From: Centropus unirufus
Taxonomy: Eukaryota; Chordata; Aves; Cuculiformes; Centropidae
Assembly (NCBI GenBank): GCA_013397695.1
Contig: VYZI01000040.1
Span: forward strand, 3,298,360-3,362,359
Direction of reading: 5' to 3'
Length of the DNA stretch: 64,000 nucleotides
Shown: positions 24,570 to 37,600 of the stretch, one piece after another
Layout of the letters: each line of letters starts with the position of its first letter
How positions within the stretch are numbered: the stretch's first letter is position 1
Notes under the pieces: generated by a model
Told to the model about the DNA's origin: nothing
What the model saw: only the letters and a program-made list of their open reading frames with translations
Database searches by the model: none
Translations under genes and position numbers: made by a program

Positions 24570-27500
24570 CATCAACTAGCAACATTTTGGGGTTTGTGTT
24601 GTGACGGGGGGTTTTGTTGGTTTTGTTTTTGCAAATCATACCTGTGAAATGACTTCTCAGCTCCATTCCTGAGGGCTGTGAAGTGATAATTCTGAGTCAA
24701 GAAGGAATAATTGAAGCACAAACATTGTCGGGCTCATTTCAGGATATTGCTTCAGGTGACTTCAGTTCTGTGCTTGAAAGCTTTTACTGTAGAGACAATT
24801 TCACAGAATACAGAAGTGAGTTTATCCATTGTTGAACTTACCTGCTGTGAAAAATTTATGTATTAATTCCACAAAGTGTAGTGTTGTGTATATTTTCTTG
24901 TCTGGTTTTCTTTGTTACCATTTTATTAACTTTCTGGGTTAACCACCTCAGTGAACAGAGCTGGAGCCACTATGAGGCTGATGTGACTGAATGAGGGCAT
25001 GTCCTTATTTTCCTGAAATCTGGGGAGCTTGGTTCTCCATAACTCATCTCTTGGATCTGTGGAAGTGTCTGAAATCAGAAGCATGATTAGATCCAGTGAA
25101 AACTTCTTGCTTTATTCATGTCAGTTTTGAAGAAAATTCTTGTTGGTCTTTTGGAAAATAAATAGATTATACGTGTGTAGATATATCCGCTTTCCTTGCT
25201 GGTATGTTTCTGAATAACACTTTAACTCTTCTGGACTGTGACTTATACCCTTAGAGAAAAACAGAATAAAAATTGATGGACACAGCAGTCTGGCAGAGAT
25301 AAGGCTATATGCTAGTCCTTCACCTCACAACACTTCCTATTCCATCTCATTTGATGACTCTTGTGGCAAAGGTATCCTTTTTCTTTCAAATTCTATAGGG
25401 TAATGTGTTAGAGTGACAGGCATCTTTTCGTGCTTGTGCACACAGACTGGAGAAAGCCCTTCAGTATTGCCAGAATTGGTGAATGCCTCAGTGGTTAAGC
25501 AGCCACCTCCCACCTGAGTGTGTGACAGCCTGTGTTCCCTAGATGAACTTATTTTGCAGTTACCTTAATTTACCTGTTGCCCAAGACAGTCACTGGGAGT
25601 AAAGCTTATCATCAGTGTTATCTCACAGGTGCATCAGTCATTGGTACGATACCCTTTTTCCTGTGGTTGGAAGGGTTGGGTGGCTGTGAAGAAAATGTGT
25701 TGGTTTTATATTGCATGTATCAGGTGCTCTATTGTACGTTAAAATAGGTTTTCTCAAAATATTAACAAAACGACTTTCTTCAGAGATAATTTTTTCCATG
25801 CCAAGTGAAGAACTTAAGCCAGTAAGCAAAACTGATTTTTGCTCTTCACTCTGGTCATTCATACCACTCGTGTTCTGTACTCTGAGGTGGTGGGATGAGC
25901 TGTCCTTCACCAGCTTAAAAATCGTCAGTGTTCTCTGTCTGAGCTACTTGGGGTTCTTCTTTCTTCCTTGCACAGCATGTGGCCTCTACTTCAGCTATGT
26001 TCTTTAATGCTCCAATCACTCTGGTATTAAATTCCTTTTCTTAAAGGCTGTCGATTTTTCTTCGGAAAAAAGAAGGACTTAGAGCCTTAGAGACTGGGGA
26101 ATACGAGAAAAGTGGTTTCTTGGGAATAACAATGGCAAGTGATGAACTGGGTGCAAGCTCTGAGAAGCAGACGTGGAGGGCAGCTGCTGGCCGTTAAACT
26201 GTGTGGACAGCAGCTGCCTGGCTGTTCCGGGAGGGATCAAGCCTCCTGGCTGCACAACAGGCTGCATTTTGTTAATACAGTAGTAGGGAAAGCCAAAGAA
26301 ATCATGCTAGTATCTGATTTTCATCCTAAACCATTGTCGCTTCGTAGGCCAGTTAGCCGCGCTATTCACGGTTTACTGCCTTAATTTATTCCCATAACAC
26401 ATTTCCAGTATGCCAGTAAGGGTACTGGCACCTTAGCATTGCTCCTGCTGTTCCATTACTGGTTATCTTCAGCCTCATGTTACCCGAATTTCTAACGGTT
26501 GCAGTTCATAAGCTCCATAAGATATTTTGGAAAGATTCTAACATCTAACAAAGAAATACTGGCATAACAAACCGTTTGCAGAATTTGCCACCGCAAGCAA
26601 CATTTATTGAAGCAGGGTTTCAAACAAGTGAAAACTGCTTTTACAGCAGGGTAAAAGGACAACAGCTGTAAATTGTGTGGGAGTTCTGCATTTTCTTGTC
26701 AAGTGTTTGGGATTAAATACCCTTTCTGACAGAACACAGATTTGATGATGGCTGCGTTTTTAGAACTCTTGAAAATTGTTTTTTTTCTCTATTTTATTTT
26801 AAAGCTTCATATTTGAAAAGTGAGCCATTAATATATGCATATATATAGTTCTTAAATTCTTAATAGCTCTAGCTTTTTCCTTCTCTTTTCAAATATAGAA
26901 TATTATAATTTTTGTTTTACTAAGTCATGAAGCTTTGGTAACTTGCACAGTAGTAATTAGATTCCATTCTGTGTGATCAAACAGTACTCAAGCTATCTTT
27001 TTAGGTTTTTGATCTTGCCCAGTAATAGAAGTTCAGTAACTTTTGAGTAACTTGGGACTCTTATTGGAGGTGATGTTTACTTTCCCATCTGCACTTTCCG
27101 TGGGTGCACAGCATTGTGTAAGTACTGGACCCTCAAAAGTACACTTAAATGCTATGGCCTTGTACTTTTGAAAATGTGAAGTGTAGAAAAAAATTGCTAT
27201 TCAATTTGAAGAGACTTAATTTAACGACAACTTTCTTGACCTTAAAGCCATTAAGAGTTCAAAGAACACCATTTCACCCCCTCAATTGTATTTTGTAGGA
27301 GCTGATGTTTAAGATGTGGTATGGTGCTGCAGTGGGGGGACAACATAGAAGTATCCCAGGAAGATATTAATAATCACTTTGAACTCTGAGGCAAATGATA
27401 TGCACAACTATGTTATATCAGTTCAAACAGTAAAATTGTTATGTCCTTGTTAAGTGAGGGCTTTTCAGTACCCCTGAAACTTTTAAGAGCTTTTTATTGT

Positions 27501-30500
27501 GCTGCAGAGGTTATTCTGCTGTAACACTTCTGAAACAATTGAAGAACTTGTTATGCTCTTGTGATCCTGCCTTTTTGACAAGTAGTAGGTGTTGTCATAT
27601 TACAGAACAGTTTCCCACTGGAGAAAGCAAGTTAGGCTTTTCTGGTGTTTTCTTTGTGTATTGTCATACCATTTACAGAAAATAAGCCTTGAGAGACATC
27701 ACAAATGATGCCGAACAGCTTTATTTTCCACAAATCTCCATTCTGACATGGACTGCAGCTTCCCCAGAGGTCAAGAATTGACAGCAGTTGAACTATAATG
27801 CAGAATAAGCTTGGTGTTTCTGTTAATATTGTTGAAACATCCTGTTTACAAAACCAATGATACCAATTCCATAAAGGTAGAGGAAAAATGAACATGTGAA
27901 TCTGCTACTGCATGGCATATCAGGGTTGTTCAAGTTGCTGCCTAGAGTTCTGAAATAGGTTACAGCTACTGCACTGTGTCTGTTGAGAGTCTCGGTGTTC
28001 TCTATGGCGTACAGGGTAAGAAAGGAGGTGAGGAAATCTGCTGTCTGGCTTTTCAACATTTGGAATTCAGGCACTCTTTCTCTCCTAAGTGGGGTAGGCT
28101 TGCTGTGTTAGCATGTATGAAGTAAAGTGTTTCATATGGTATTTAAACTTTCTACTATAGGAAAAGCAGCTTTGTCTGTATCCCTGGACAAAAGCTTTTT
28201 CATGGAAGGGAGAAGCTAGATTGTGCAAGTGGCAAAGTACGATTATGGTAAACACTGTCATCTTTGTGTGTGTTTTACAAAGGATCCCATTGTAAGATCT
28301 CATTTCCGTTTTTTAAAATATTTGACATCACTGTTGCGACCCTTCCATCAATTGTACACTTTCTGTTATTGCTGTAAACTTCCCAAGTTCCTATCTAATA
28401 GTTTTGCTCGCTGAGATGGTCCTGAGCACTACAGAAATGTGCAGGGAAAACCCGTAGGGTGTACCGGAGAAAGAGGTTTTCCAGCAGTTTTCTTTGATGG
28501 TTCCCTTCAGAGGGCTGTTCTGGGAGGCTTGTGTCTGGTACTCAGCCAGCGGCTCCCCTCTGCAACGGGACACGGTGCCCAGAGCCCTCCGGCTGCAGCT
28601 GCTTTCCTCCTCTGCTCTAAACTGCTGGGAAGTGTGGCTGAAGGCACCTCTTGGCTTTCCATACTGCAGGAATCCTGCAGTACAGTTTAATGAATCATTG
28701 TCTTGAGGAGTATGAAAACAATTTAAGTCACTTCTTCTGGGCTGCCAAGAAAAGGGATTGTGTGCAGTTTTAAAGGCTTTTTGCTACACATCTAGGCTTT
28801 GTTTTTTAATTGATAAGGCACTGCAGCATCACCAGATAAAGATTGATATTTTCAGCAACTTTGGGTGTTTGTGTGTTTTATGGGAGAGCTAAAGAAGAAG
28901 GGCTCAAATAAGACAAACACTTTCTGGCAGAACACAGAGTCCCATGTACTAAGAGTCTGTTTCATAATCTAGTGTCATTAAACAAAATATTAAAAGATGT
29001 ATTTATAATAAAATGAATTGTCTGTAAATATCTCCAGAAACAAGAAAGTAACAGCTCAGCCTGTAATTCAGAGTAAAGTGAATCGCAAAATGGACTAAAA
29101 GATGCCTAGTTCTACTGTTTCCAATCTGATGGAAAGTTACTGGCTGGCCATTTTGAAAAACTACTTTGAGCGTATCTGATTAATTTTTAAATGAGGCTTT
29201 TTAAACATTTAACTGTTGAGTGGCCTTCACTAGGCAAATGTATTTAAATGATTTATATGGGATTATCTTAATTCTGCATTGCTTTGCAGTGTGATTTGCC
29301 ATTATTAAGTGATAAGAAAAAGTAACAACACAGGAACTTCAATGCAGTTTAATATTTGCACTGCTACAGCTTGTCTCCAACTCATAGTCTACTGTTAACA
29401 GGCTTATAATATTTACTGTCTTTTTATTTGTTTCTTGGACTTGGGGTGAATTATCCAGTTAAGGATTACAAGGTTAGTGCATAAAAGAAGATTGTTTGGG
29501 GTTCCCATTTCAACTTGGCTTGTTAATTTGGTCTTTGAGGTAGCTGAGGACTTGCTGAAGACTCTTCCCTCATGAATTTTTTGGGTATTACAGAGAGTTT
29601 TAAATGTGCCTGAATATGTTAGAAAGGAAGTAGGGTCCAGAAGGTGTCTGTAAAAGCATAAGCCAAGAACAGAAAGGGGAAGGAGGAGATGAGCTAATTA
29701 TTCCAGTTGAAGCTGTCACTTAGTGAAAATGAAACTGTAGAGTTTTGGAAGTTTCTTTTATATAATTCTTGTTGAATAAAGCTGGTATTGAAGCCCTAGG
29801 CCTTCCTAAAAGGACAGTGACAATTCCTTGGCGAGAAGCTCGGTTGTTGAGGGAACTGGGATGCTTCGTTCCCTGTCTTGGGATGCTGTGGGATGTGCCT
29901 GTTCTTTCTTCACCTTACTGCTGCAAAGAGCTGGTATTCCCTCATCCTCCTTCAGTGTAATGCTGTTCTTTCTCATGATTACTAACAAGCTGTTGCTTGC
30001 TTCTTTGAAAGAGTATTAAGATGAGATTTGCTTTTTTTTTAAATAAAGAAATATCCTCACTTTTAGTAGCTACTTTTAGCACTTAAGTGCTGCTACTGTC
30101 GTGAAAGCTCTTAATTTCAAGTTCGTAACACTGAGAAAAGCTGCAGAGACATGACAACTAAAGCAAGTTATTTGTAAAGGAGGGAAGATTGTGTGGTAGA
30201 TCGTGTTTGGTAGGCTAACATTGTGGTCATTGTTTTAGTAGTTGTTTTGTTCTAGAAATTTTTGGCTTGGATTTAAGTACTGTGGAAAAAAAGGTAATTG
30301 CCAGTTTAAAGGAAATTTTGTTTTCTGCCTTTTAATCGCTGGCATCCTTGATATGCAGTGTGTTCTTATTGCATGAAAATAAACCAAAAGTCTTTTTTAG
30401 GTTGTGGATAGGGAAGAGATTTATAGTCCTTGTTCCTCCCAGACCTGCTGCCTTACACAGAATTCTCTGAACCTTTTAAGTTTGGTTTCATTTTGAACAC

Positions 30501-31828
30501 TTAAACAAATATTGTCATCAGAAAGAAGCCATTAACTAGGGTAGTGTTAAACTTCAAGGTATCCTCTGGGAAGCTGGTAGGTATTTTGGTAGTGAAAAGT
30601 GCCTTATGACTTATAGTACATTTGCTTTTCATTGCACTGAGTTCAAGTGTTCAGGGCCCTGATAGCAGCCATTGTTGACTGTTTGTTCATGAATGATTAA
30701 CAGGTTGTTTTATTTAAAGGCACGTATCTGCTCCCTGCTGTGTCAGTGTAAAACCTGTGCCCTGAAAAAGCTCTGTGTACAGTTTGCATTTGAAGAATGC
30801 TTTGTGTTGATCCTGGAAACTTTGTCCTGCCTGCACGAAACTCTGCCTTATCAGTTTGCAAGGATTTACTGCTAGCAAACTTTCTGTGAGACTGAACTCA
30901 AATACACCAGATGACTGAAATATTAAAATACAGAGCATTACTGAGCTCAGGGAGAGGTCTATATTCATAAAGTTGTCATAAATGCTTAATGGACTGCACG
31001 ATTTTCATTCAAGTTGTAGCATTGTAAGAGGTACTGCTGATTTCTAGTTTTTATCCATTTTCCTAGCAGGAGTCCGTCACTGTTCTTTGCAGGAAAGAGC
31101 AACCTGAGAAAGTCTGAAACCTATATCAAATAGAAAAATAGAAAGTTGATATGCTTTGAAAGTAAGTTATTTGGTGTGCATGCATGGGCACGTTGAAGGA
31201 CGTGTTCTTGTGATTCTGATAGTGAGAAGACAAGGAGTCTCCCTTGGTAGATTTGTTTCCACATTTATGAGCATTTGGAGCTTGTCAGTGCAAAACTGAG
31301 GCTTAGGAAGTGCCAGCTGGAAGTCTTCGTGTACATACAGAACTGCTTAGTGTTTATGATACGTTTATCTTTCCCTTAACTGTGTATGCCTGTTCTTTGG
31401 AAAACAGCCATGGAAGCAGTCAGAAGCTATTTTGATCTAGGTAATGCTTTTATCTGTTTGGATTTATACATTGGCAATGAGCAATGGGTTTGGGACATGA
31501 GAAGAATACAGGTACATCAATAGGCTTCTTGGCTTGACACTATGAAAAGTTTTTGCAGAACAGTCTTGAACTCCAGTCTCCTTAGAAGCAGTAGTGAGCT
31601 GGGGCCTGGCCCAGACACTCTCCAGGTCCATCTGGGGGGAGCAGCCTCTCTGCAGGACCCTCCATCCCACACTGGGGGGTAGAGGACTGTCCTTCCTGCC
31701 AGTACTGATGGCGAAAGTACACAAAAGTTAATTTCAGGAAATTCTGAGCTTTCCAAAGGCTGCTTTTCTCATCAGTGAGATTTTTTTTCACAAAATTAAC
31801 CTTGATGAGCGTTGTTGAACTGAGCGTT

Positions 31829-31900
31829 ATTGTAGACAATAGACAATATTGTAGACAATAGACGTTATTGTAGACAATATTGTAGACAATATTGTAGACA
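31829..31900. repeat. Minisatellite of the palindromic unit ATTGTAGACAAT
   Basis: Four exact copies (31829-31840, 31848-31859, 31867-31878, 31879-31890) and one partial copy (31891-31900). The first three start 19 bp apart, separated by AGACAAT- or AGACGTT-type spacers; the last ones are 12 bp apart. Each unit is an interrupted palindrome (ATTGT-AG-ACAAT). A diverged GAGCGTT repeat precedes it at 31807-31828. Confidence 0.9.
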
Positions 31901-33297
31901 CAACATACCTGGTTGTGTGACTCGAGGCAGGAGGAAGTATTATTGTATGGTGGGTGGTTATTTAAAAGTTCCTGATAAGAAAGTTCTGTCCCTCAAAGAT
32001 GTGCTTATGAGCTAAGCTGTGTGTTGTAGTAAGATTGGTGTCTTTGAAGGTTTTTTTGCTTTGCTGGGAGCAGTAACTTACAGGTGCCTTTCAAAAATTA
32101 TGCAATTCTCCCTGAAAAAACCCAAACAACCTTCCAGAAGTGAAAGCAGCAGGGAATGAAAATAGCTGGAGGCTTGGTTGGCAGCACAGTTCACTGTCTT
32201 GTTCGTTCAGGACAAAAGTTCTGACTTCCCCTTGAAAACCAGAAATCAGTGCTTTGAGTCCCAGGCATTCAGAAGGTAAACCTGTCACTACTTTCATGTT
32301 ATGTTGCTGATCTAACCTGAAGGGCTGTGCTGCCTGGGTTCTGTGGCAGTAGCTTGGCCGTGAGCTTCCAGTGCTGCCTTGGCACAATACATGTCCCGCA
32401 GATTGATCTGGAACTTTCCTTGGTATAATCCTGGAGCTCCCAGAAACCCGTGTGACACTTCTGACCCGTATTCTTCGGTGTTGCTGAAGAAAAGGTTTTA
32501 AAAATCGCATTAAGCACACCCTGTGCCTCATAGACTTCAAGTGTCCATGTGCTTTCTCATTGGAAATGGCTTTATTAATATGCCAAATCCATACTCCTGG
32601 ATGAGGAGGCCTTTCGGTTACTCTCCCACTATCCCAGGGAATTGAGGTTCACCCCTGAAGGCAGTGGGGTGATGCTTCTCTCACAGGAGTGTTCTGTATG
32701 CTGTTAGTGCTCGCAAGAGCAACTCTGCCCAAGGCAGTCGTTCCACCCAGCTCAGAAAAGTAAGCAGCTGGGGACGGGGGAGACTTTTATAGCAGAAAAA
32801 GTAGGCTTTTCCTGTACCTCAGCTTTTGTAAGATTCTTGCCTTTAAATTAGATCGAGGAGGATGGTAATTGGTTTTAGTGCTTTGACTTCTTACCCCCTG
32901 ACTTTGTGGTTTGCCTTAAACAGCTGCTGCTCGCTAGGTCTAGCAAGGTGCCTTTTCCCTTTCAAAGGTGTGCAGAACAAGTCCGTACCTGATTTAATCC
33001 CATTCAGTTCCTCTCCAGCTGTTTCCCTTTTTGGTTGTGGATATTGCCCATATTTGGTCTGGCGATGGTGCAATCGGTTTATATCTGATTGTGTGGTACA
33101 ATATGCTGGCTTGCCCAAGCAAACCCTGGTAATTTATGATTAGATGTGGCCTAGATTAGCAGCTTATGATTTTAATGTTTCAAAGCGCATTATAAAAGAT
33201 CTTTTATGTAATGCAGTATGTTATTTTTTTCCTGTAAAAGATGCAACACGAGGCACAAGGGCTTGCCTCCAGCAAAGCATCTGAAGTGAAACCAAGT

Positions 33298-33314
33298 GGG
33301 GTAGGGTGGGGGGG
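33298..33314 (+). other. Short-loop G-run cluster with G-quadruplex potential
   Basis: GGGG-TA-GGG-T-GGGGGGG, where the last run can supply two G triplets. Loops of 1-2 nt favour a stable quadruplex. It is intronic, about 1 kb upstream of coding exon 2. Function is unknown. Confidence 0.5.
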
Positions 33315-34373
33315 ATGGTATAAGTTCCATGGTTCCTTCCTTTAGAGTGCCCGAAGTGCCCCAAAATACAGGGGCAGCAGTGCATTCCCAGAAAACTATT
33401 CCATTTGGTTTAATAACAAACTCCTTTCACAATCTCATAATCACAGCTCTTGTTAAAACACATGCTTTTATATTCTGCAGGGTGTGTTTTGTATACTGGC
33501 ATTGTATTTAAAAAATGGAAAATCCAAAAGTGTATTTATTTCCTAAACACTTTAGAGGCTTATTTGAAAAAACGGTCATGGTTTTGGTGGGTGCCATGAG
33601 TTCTGCTGGCCATGCTTTCTGCTGGCCTTCATGTTAGCAAACTAATTATTAACCAAAAATTGTCAGTTTGTTTAATTGTAGATATTTGTTGTTCTACTTC
33701 TGTGCATGTGTATGAATAAAGCTAGATGGATAAGGATATCCACTTCTAGGAGTGGAAATCAGAATACTCAATAATATTGCCTATAATATTTTTAAACAAG
33801 CATCCATTTGGAAGGGCATATAGGTAAACCATCCAGGTGTTTTCCAGAGCTTCTTAGTTGCGACAATGTGCTCATCTTTCTGACTGGACTATTTGTTTAG
33901 ATCTTGCTGAGAAGATAATGCTGCTTCACACTCAACTTCATCTGTAGTAGCAGTGAGGTAGGGAGGTTGGGGAACCACCTTTCCCTAACAAGTGGCTTCT
34001 CAGAAATGCTGTGTTTTATCTTGACCAAGATCACATTATTTACACTTCCTGAGCAATTCTTGGACTGTAAAGCTGAAGTTTTTCAACAAAGCAAGCATGT
34101 AATTATTTTGATGGATATTCCAGTGTATTTCAGACCCACTGTGAGATATAATTTTCAGTTGTCACCTGGAGAAGTGCTCAAAAGTTGTTTCAGTACTAAA
34201 CAAGTATAGATTGTGATATTTACCTTATAGTTGATGACCTAACATTTTCATGCCCCAGCATCTTTTGGCTGACCTTAACAACAAGTCCAGGGAGTTTGTT
34301 GGTTTGTTTTACTACTGTAATATATTCTGATTTGTATGGGAGCATTCTAAAATTCAATTTCTTCTCTCAATAG

Positions 34374-34637
34374 CCAACTACTCCACCAAGCCAAGGGAGG
34401 CCTGATTCACCAGTTTATGCTAATTTACAAGAACTGAAAATATCTCAGTCTGCACTTCCACCACTACCTACAAGTGCTCCAGTCCAAATAAATGGGGAAT
34501 GGGAAACCCATAAAGATACAACAGGACGCTGTTATTACTACAACAGAGGATCACAGGAGCGAACCTGGAAGCCTCCGCGGTGGGCCCGAGATGCAAGCAT
34601 TAATAAAGGGGATTCCCAGAGCCATGCAGACCATGAG
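34374..34637 (+). CDS. ARHGAP12: ARHGAP12 coding exon 2: proline-rich linker and WW domain 1 (residues 224-311)
   Basis: The exon is 264 nt, phase 0 at both ends, with acceptor TCAATAG and a weak donor GAG|GTAGTT. It begins with PTTPPSQGRPDSP. Y238 lies in a YANL sequence that fits the YxN pattern of Grb2-type SH2 ligands (inference), and ALPPLP (254-259) could bind an SH3 domain. WW domain 1 covers about 264-293, with signature tryptophans W266 (GEWETH) and W288 (RTWKPP) 22 residues apart and a central YYY. WW domains bind proline-rich motifs such as PPxY. The tail (294-311) is linker. The match to vertebrate ARHGAP12 is close throughout. Confidence 0.97.
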
Positions 34638-37600
34638 GTAGTTCTCTGAGATCACAAGCAATGAGACTGTAATGCCTATGAATGCTGTTCTGCTGTGGAA
34701 AATGGTATCGCTGAGTTTCCTGGTGTCAAGGAGTCTTCCTTTAGCACTTTGGTTGTGTGTCTTGGCATGAATCAGTAAACAATTCAGCTCTTCCATGGCT
34801 TTTCTGTACAGGAATGCATGCAGAAACTTTGTACAAGAGTAGCAAGTTGTAAAAATGCCTTGCAGGTTCTTTGCAGGTTATTGCAGCATTTCCTTTAAAA
34901 GGTAAACTAAGATATTTTTAAACTAATGGGACTGTAAATGGCAATAGAGTAAGATAACCATCATAACTCCTCTGACAGAGTGTTCGCTTTCTCAGTCTAT
35001 TTGGCACTTTTTTGGGGAAGAAGGTGGGGAAAAGAAGGGGGACTGTGACTGTGCCTCTGGAAGCAGGATTTATGGGATGCCTTGAAAAAGGCAAGGAGTC
35101 TTAATTTTATCAACATCAGTTAAATGCAAAGTAAAACAAAGGCCATGGATATACTTTACTACTGGATATAGTTTACTACTGGTTGGTTAATCCTATGACA
35201 GTAAATTTAAATATGAGATGTTTCTCTTATAAAGGAAAACATTTTTGTAGATAGGAATTAAGATGTATTTGGAGATGGATGTAGAGAACTCTCCAGAGTT
35301 CTGGAGTCAAAACCAGACTTAATGGAGCTGTATAGCACCTTCCATCCACCTCAAAAATACTGACATAATTGAGGTGTCTACCAAATTAAAATATCTTGAT
35401 TTTAATCTTTGTTCTTAGATTAATACATACTATTTATAACTCCTTTAAGATGTTTATTTTCTTAAAAAGAGGCATATGTGGCTGTTCAAATTTAAATTAA
35501 ATTCATGAATTCTTAAAAGAGGTGGAATAACCATAGTGCATATATAAAAAGCAAGTTTAATTGGATAGCTTGTTGTAGGATTGTTTGACCATTTGTGGGG
35601 AGATTTGGATTTGCACACTTACCAGTGACTTCTGTGTGGAAGTACCCTGGCCAGCTGTAGAACAAACTTGAATGAAGGCAGTTAAAGGAGCAATATTTTG
35701 TTATCAAAATTGTGTTAACTTTGAGAAAATACTTTTCTTCAATGTATAAAGGATATCCTAGAGAAGATGAGAACATTAAAATTGACCTGTTAGAAGCTGC
35801 CTAGAGCTTCCAAGTGTCTAAATTCAAGGGCAGTAAATGCTGATGAGGGGAGGGAATCCACTCCAGCTTTTGGCAGTTAGCCGTAGGAGCTTTCTGACTG
35901 GATTGCATTCAGACCATAAACATATTCTGTAGATATAACAATGGATTTTTTTCTTTGTTATGCAAAACTTTTGATTTTCTAAAACCTTTTGGCAAAGCTT
36001 TGCCACAGATCTTCCTTAAGAGAATTGAAGCTTATTATGAAGATCTTTTTGATAAAAGATGATTTGGGATAATATTTGAGTTGCAGATGTATTCTATGCA
36101 GCTGGTCACTAGGGAGAGTTGGACAGTGCAGTGTGTGTGTTTGAACTGCTGTGGTTCCAACAAAGCAAAGAAATACTTGGGAGATGGATATTCCTGGTTA
36201 AATAGGCTTAAAATAGTGCTCTTGTGTTCAAGCTGTACTTGGGTTAATCAGTTTCCTCGTTGAAAGAAAAAGCAAACACTTCAAGAAATCTTTCACACAT
36301 TTTTGCTTTCATGTACTCTTTTCAAATATGTATAGTTTAGGTGCATTTCTTCCTGAGCTATTACATTGTTTAGTTTTAATTGTATACTGCTAAGAAATTT
36401 TAGATTGCTGGAAGCCCTCTCACAGAAGTCTGCCTTGAGGACGTTGGTGCCAGAAACAAGGGGAGAAAGGAAAAAGGAACCCTTTCATTGCTTTTGGCAG
36501 TGGCCTTCGTAGGAAATGTGAAGCCTGAAGGCATTTAAACAGCCAAATTTCCTTGCCACAGACTGGTGGCAGTGACAGGTGAACTGGCAAAGTGTTTGTG
36601 GCTGTCACTTGGGTCTCTCTGGCGATCGTCTATTAATTTCTCACTGTCCTTTTACTGGATAGGACTCTGGGTTTAGTCTGGATAAGGTGATTGCTTTCCG
36701 AGTAGTAACTCTCCTTATAGTAAGTGTAGCTGGCTTTGGTGTCATTGTTCTTTTCATGGAAGAGCTTCCAATTGTTCTTTCTCCCTCTCCTCCTGATCCC
36801 TCTGTTACTTATCTCTCCATACCATCAGTTGAGCACATGGTTGTGTGTTCCATAAGCTTTGATTTTTCTTTTTTTAATGCACATCACATATTTCAGCCCA
36901 GCTCTTGTGTTTGTGATGCTTCAGGTGTTAGACTGGCCTTTAGACAGTTACATCTATCAAATTCTCAGTCTTTAAGACCAAGATGATGCATGTTTTAAGT
37001 TGTGCACAAGTTTGTATTCCAGTAGCGTAAGGTCCTTGAATAATTTGTGTCCACTCTGGCTGGATTATCAAAGTTTGAATCTAGGGAGATGGATGTTCCA
37101 GGGTCATGTCAATCCACTTCCCAGCAGTCATGTGTTGATTTTAAGGCTGCCTTTTTCTGTCTTTTTCCTCACCCTCGCCCTTTCTTTTCTGTCAGCATTT
37201 GTTCAGCCCACTGTTCATGTCCACCTTTTTGTTTATGATTTCTGAGTACTTAAACCAAAATACTTAAAGGTTGAGATTTGAAGCTAAGCTGCAGTAAAAT
37301 GCAGGACATCACAAGTTTTGTCTTGTTTTGAATACTTAGAGCAGATATGTCTTAATTACTAAAATCATATTTAATTTATTATAATTACGCTAAGTTGATT
37401 TTTACACAGTAGTTTGAGTTGTGATTAGTCCCTTCACATTCAGTAATAAAAGAGCGGATGCAGGAAGGTTAAATGCTCGTTGTGTCTCTGCTAGAGGGTT
37501 TTCTATTGTATTAGGTAGCAAAATAGCAAGGTGATATAAAGATGAGAACCATGAATGCTCGTATTTTCTAATAGGTGTAATTTATTAGAACATGAAATAG

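Larger units (their letters stand above)
8725..34373 (+). other. Intron after coding exon 1, 25.6 kb
   Basis: The donor is GTAAGC and the acceptor is TCTCTCAATAG at 34363-34373. The intron holds three CR1 copies, one palindromic minisatellite, two tight G-run clusters and many A or T homopolymers. I see no exon of a second gene. The longest open frame is 149 codons on the minus strand (32091-32540) with no family resemblance. Introns of this size near the 5' end often carry enhancers, but none can be named by eye. Confidence 0.9.

Noticed and set aside
32091..32540. 149-codon open frame on the minus strand, the longest outside ARHGAP12 and the gap
   Set aside because: No domain or family resemblance, no splice or promoter context, and frames of this size are expected by chance in 64 kb read in six frames.
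36687..37245. Two hydrophobic + strand open frames that might look like membrane proteins
   Set aside because: T-rich intronic sequence encodes Phe/Leu/Val by composition. There are no conserved motifs.
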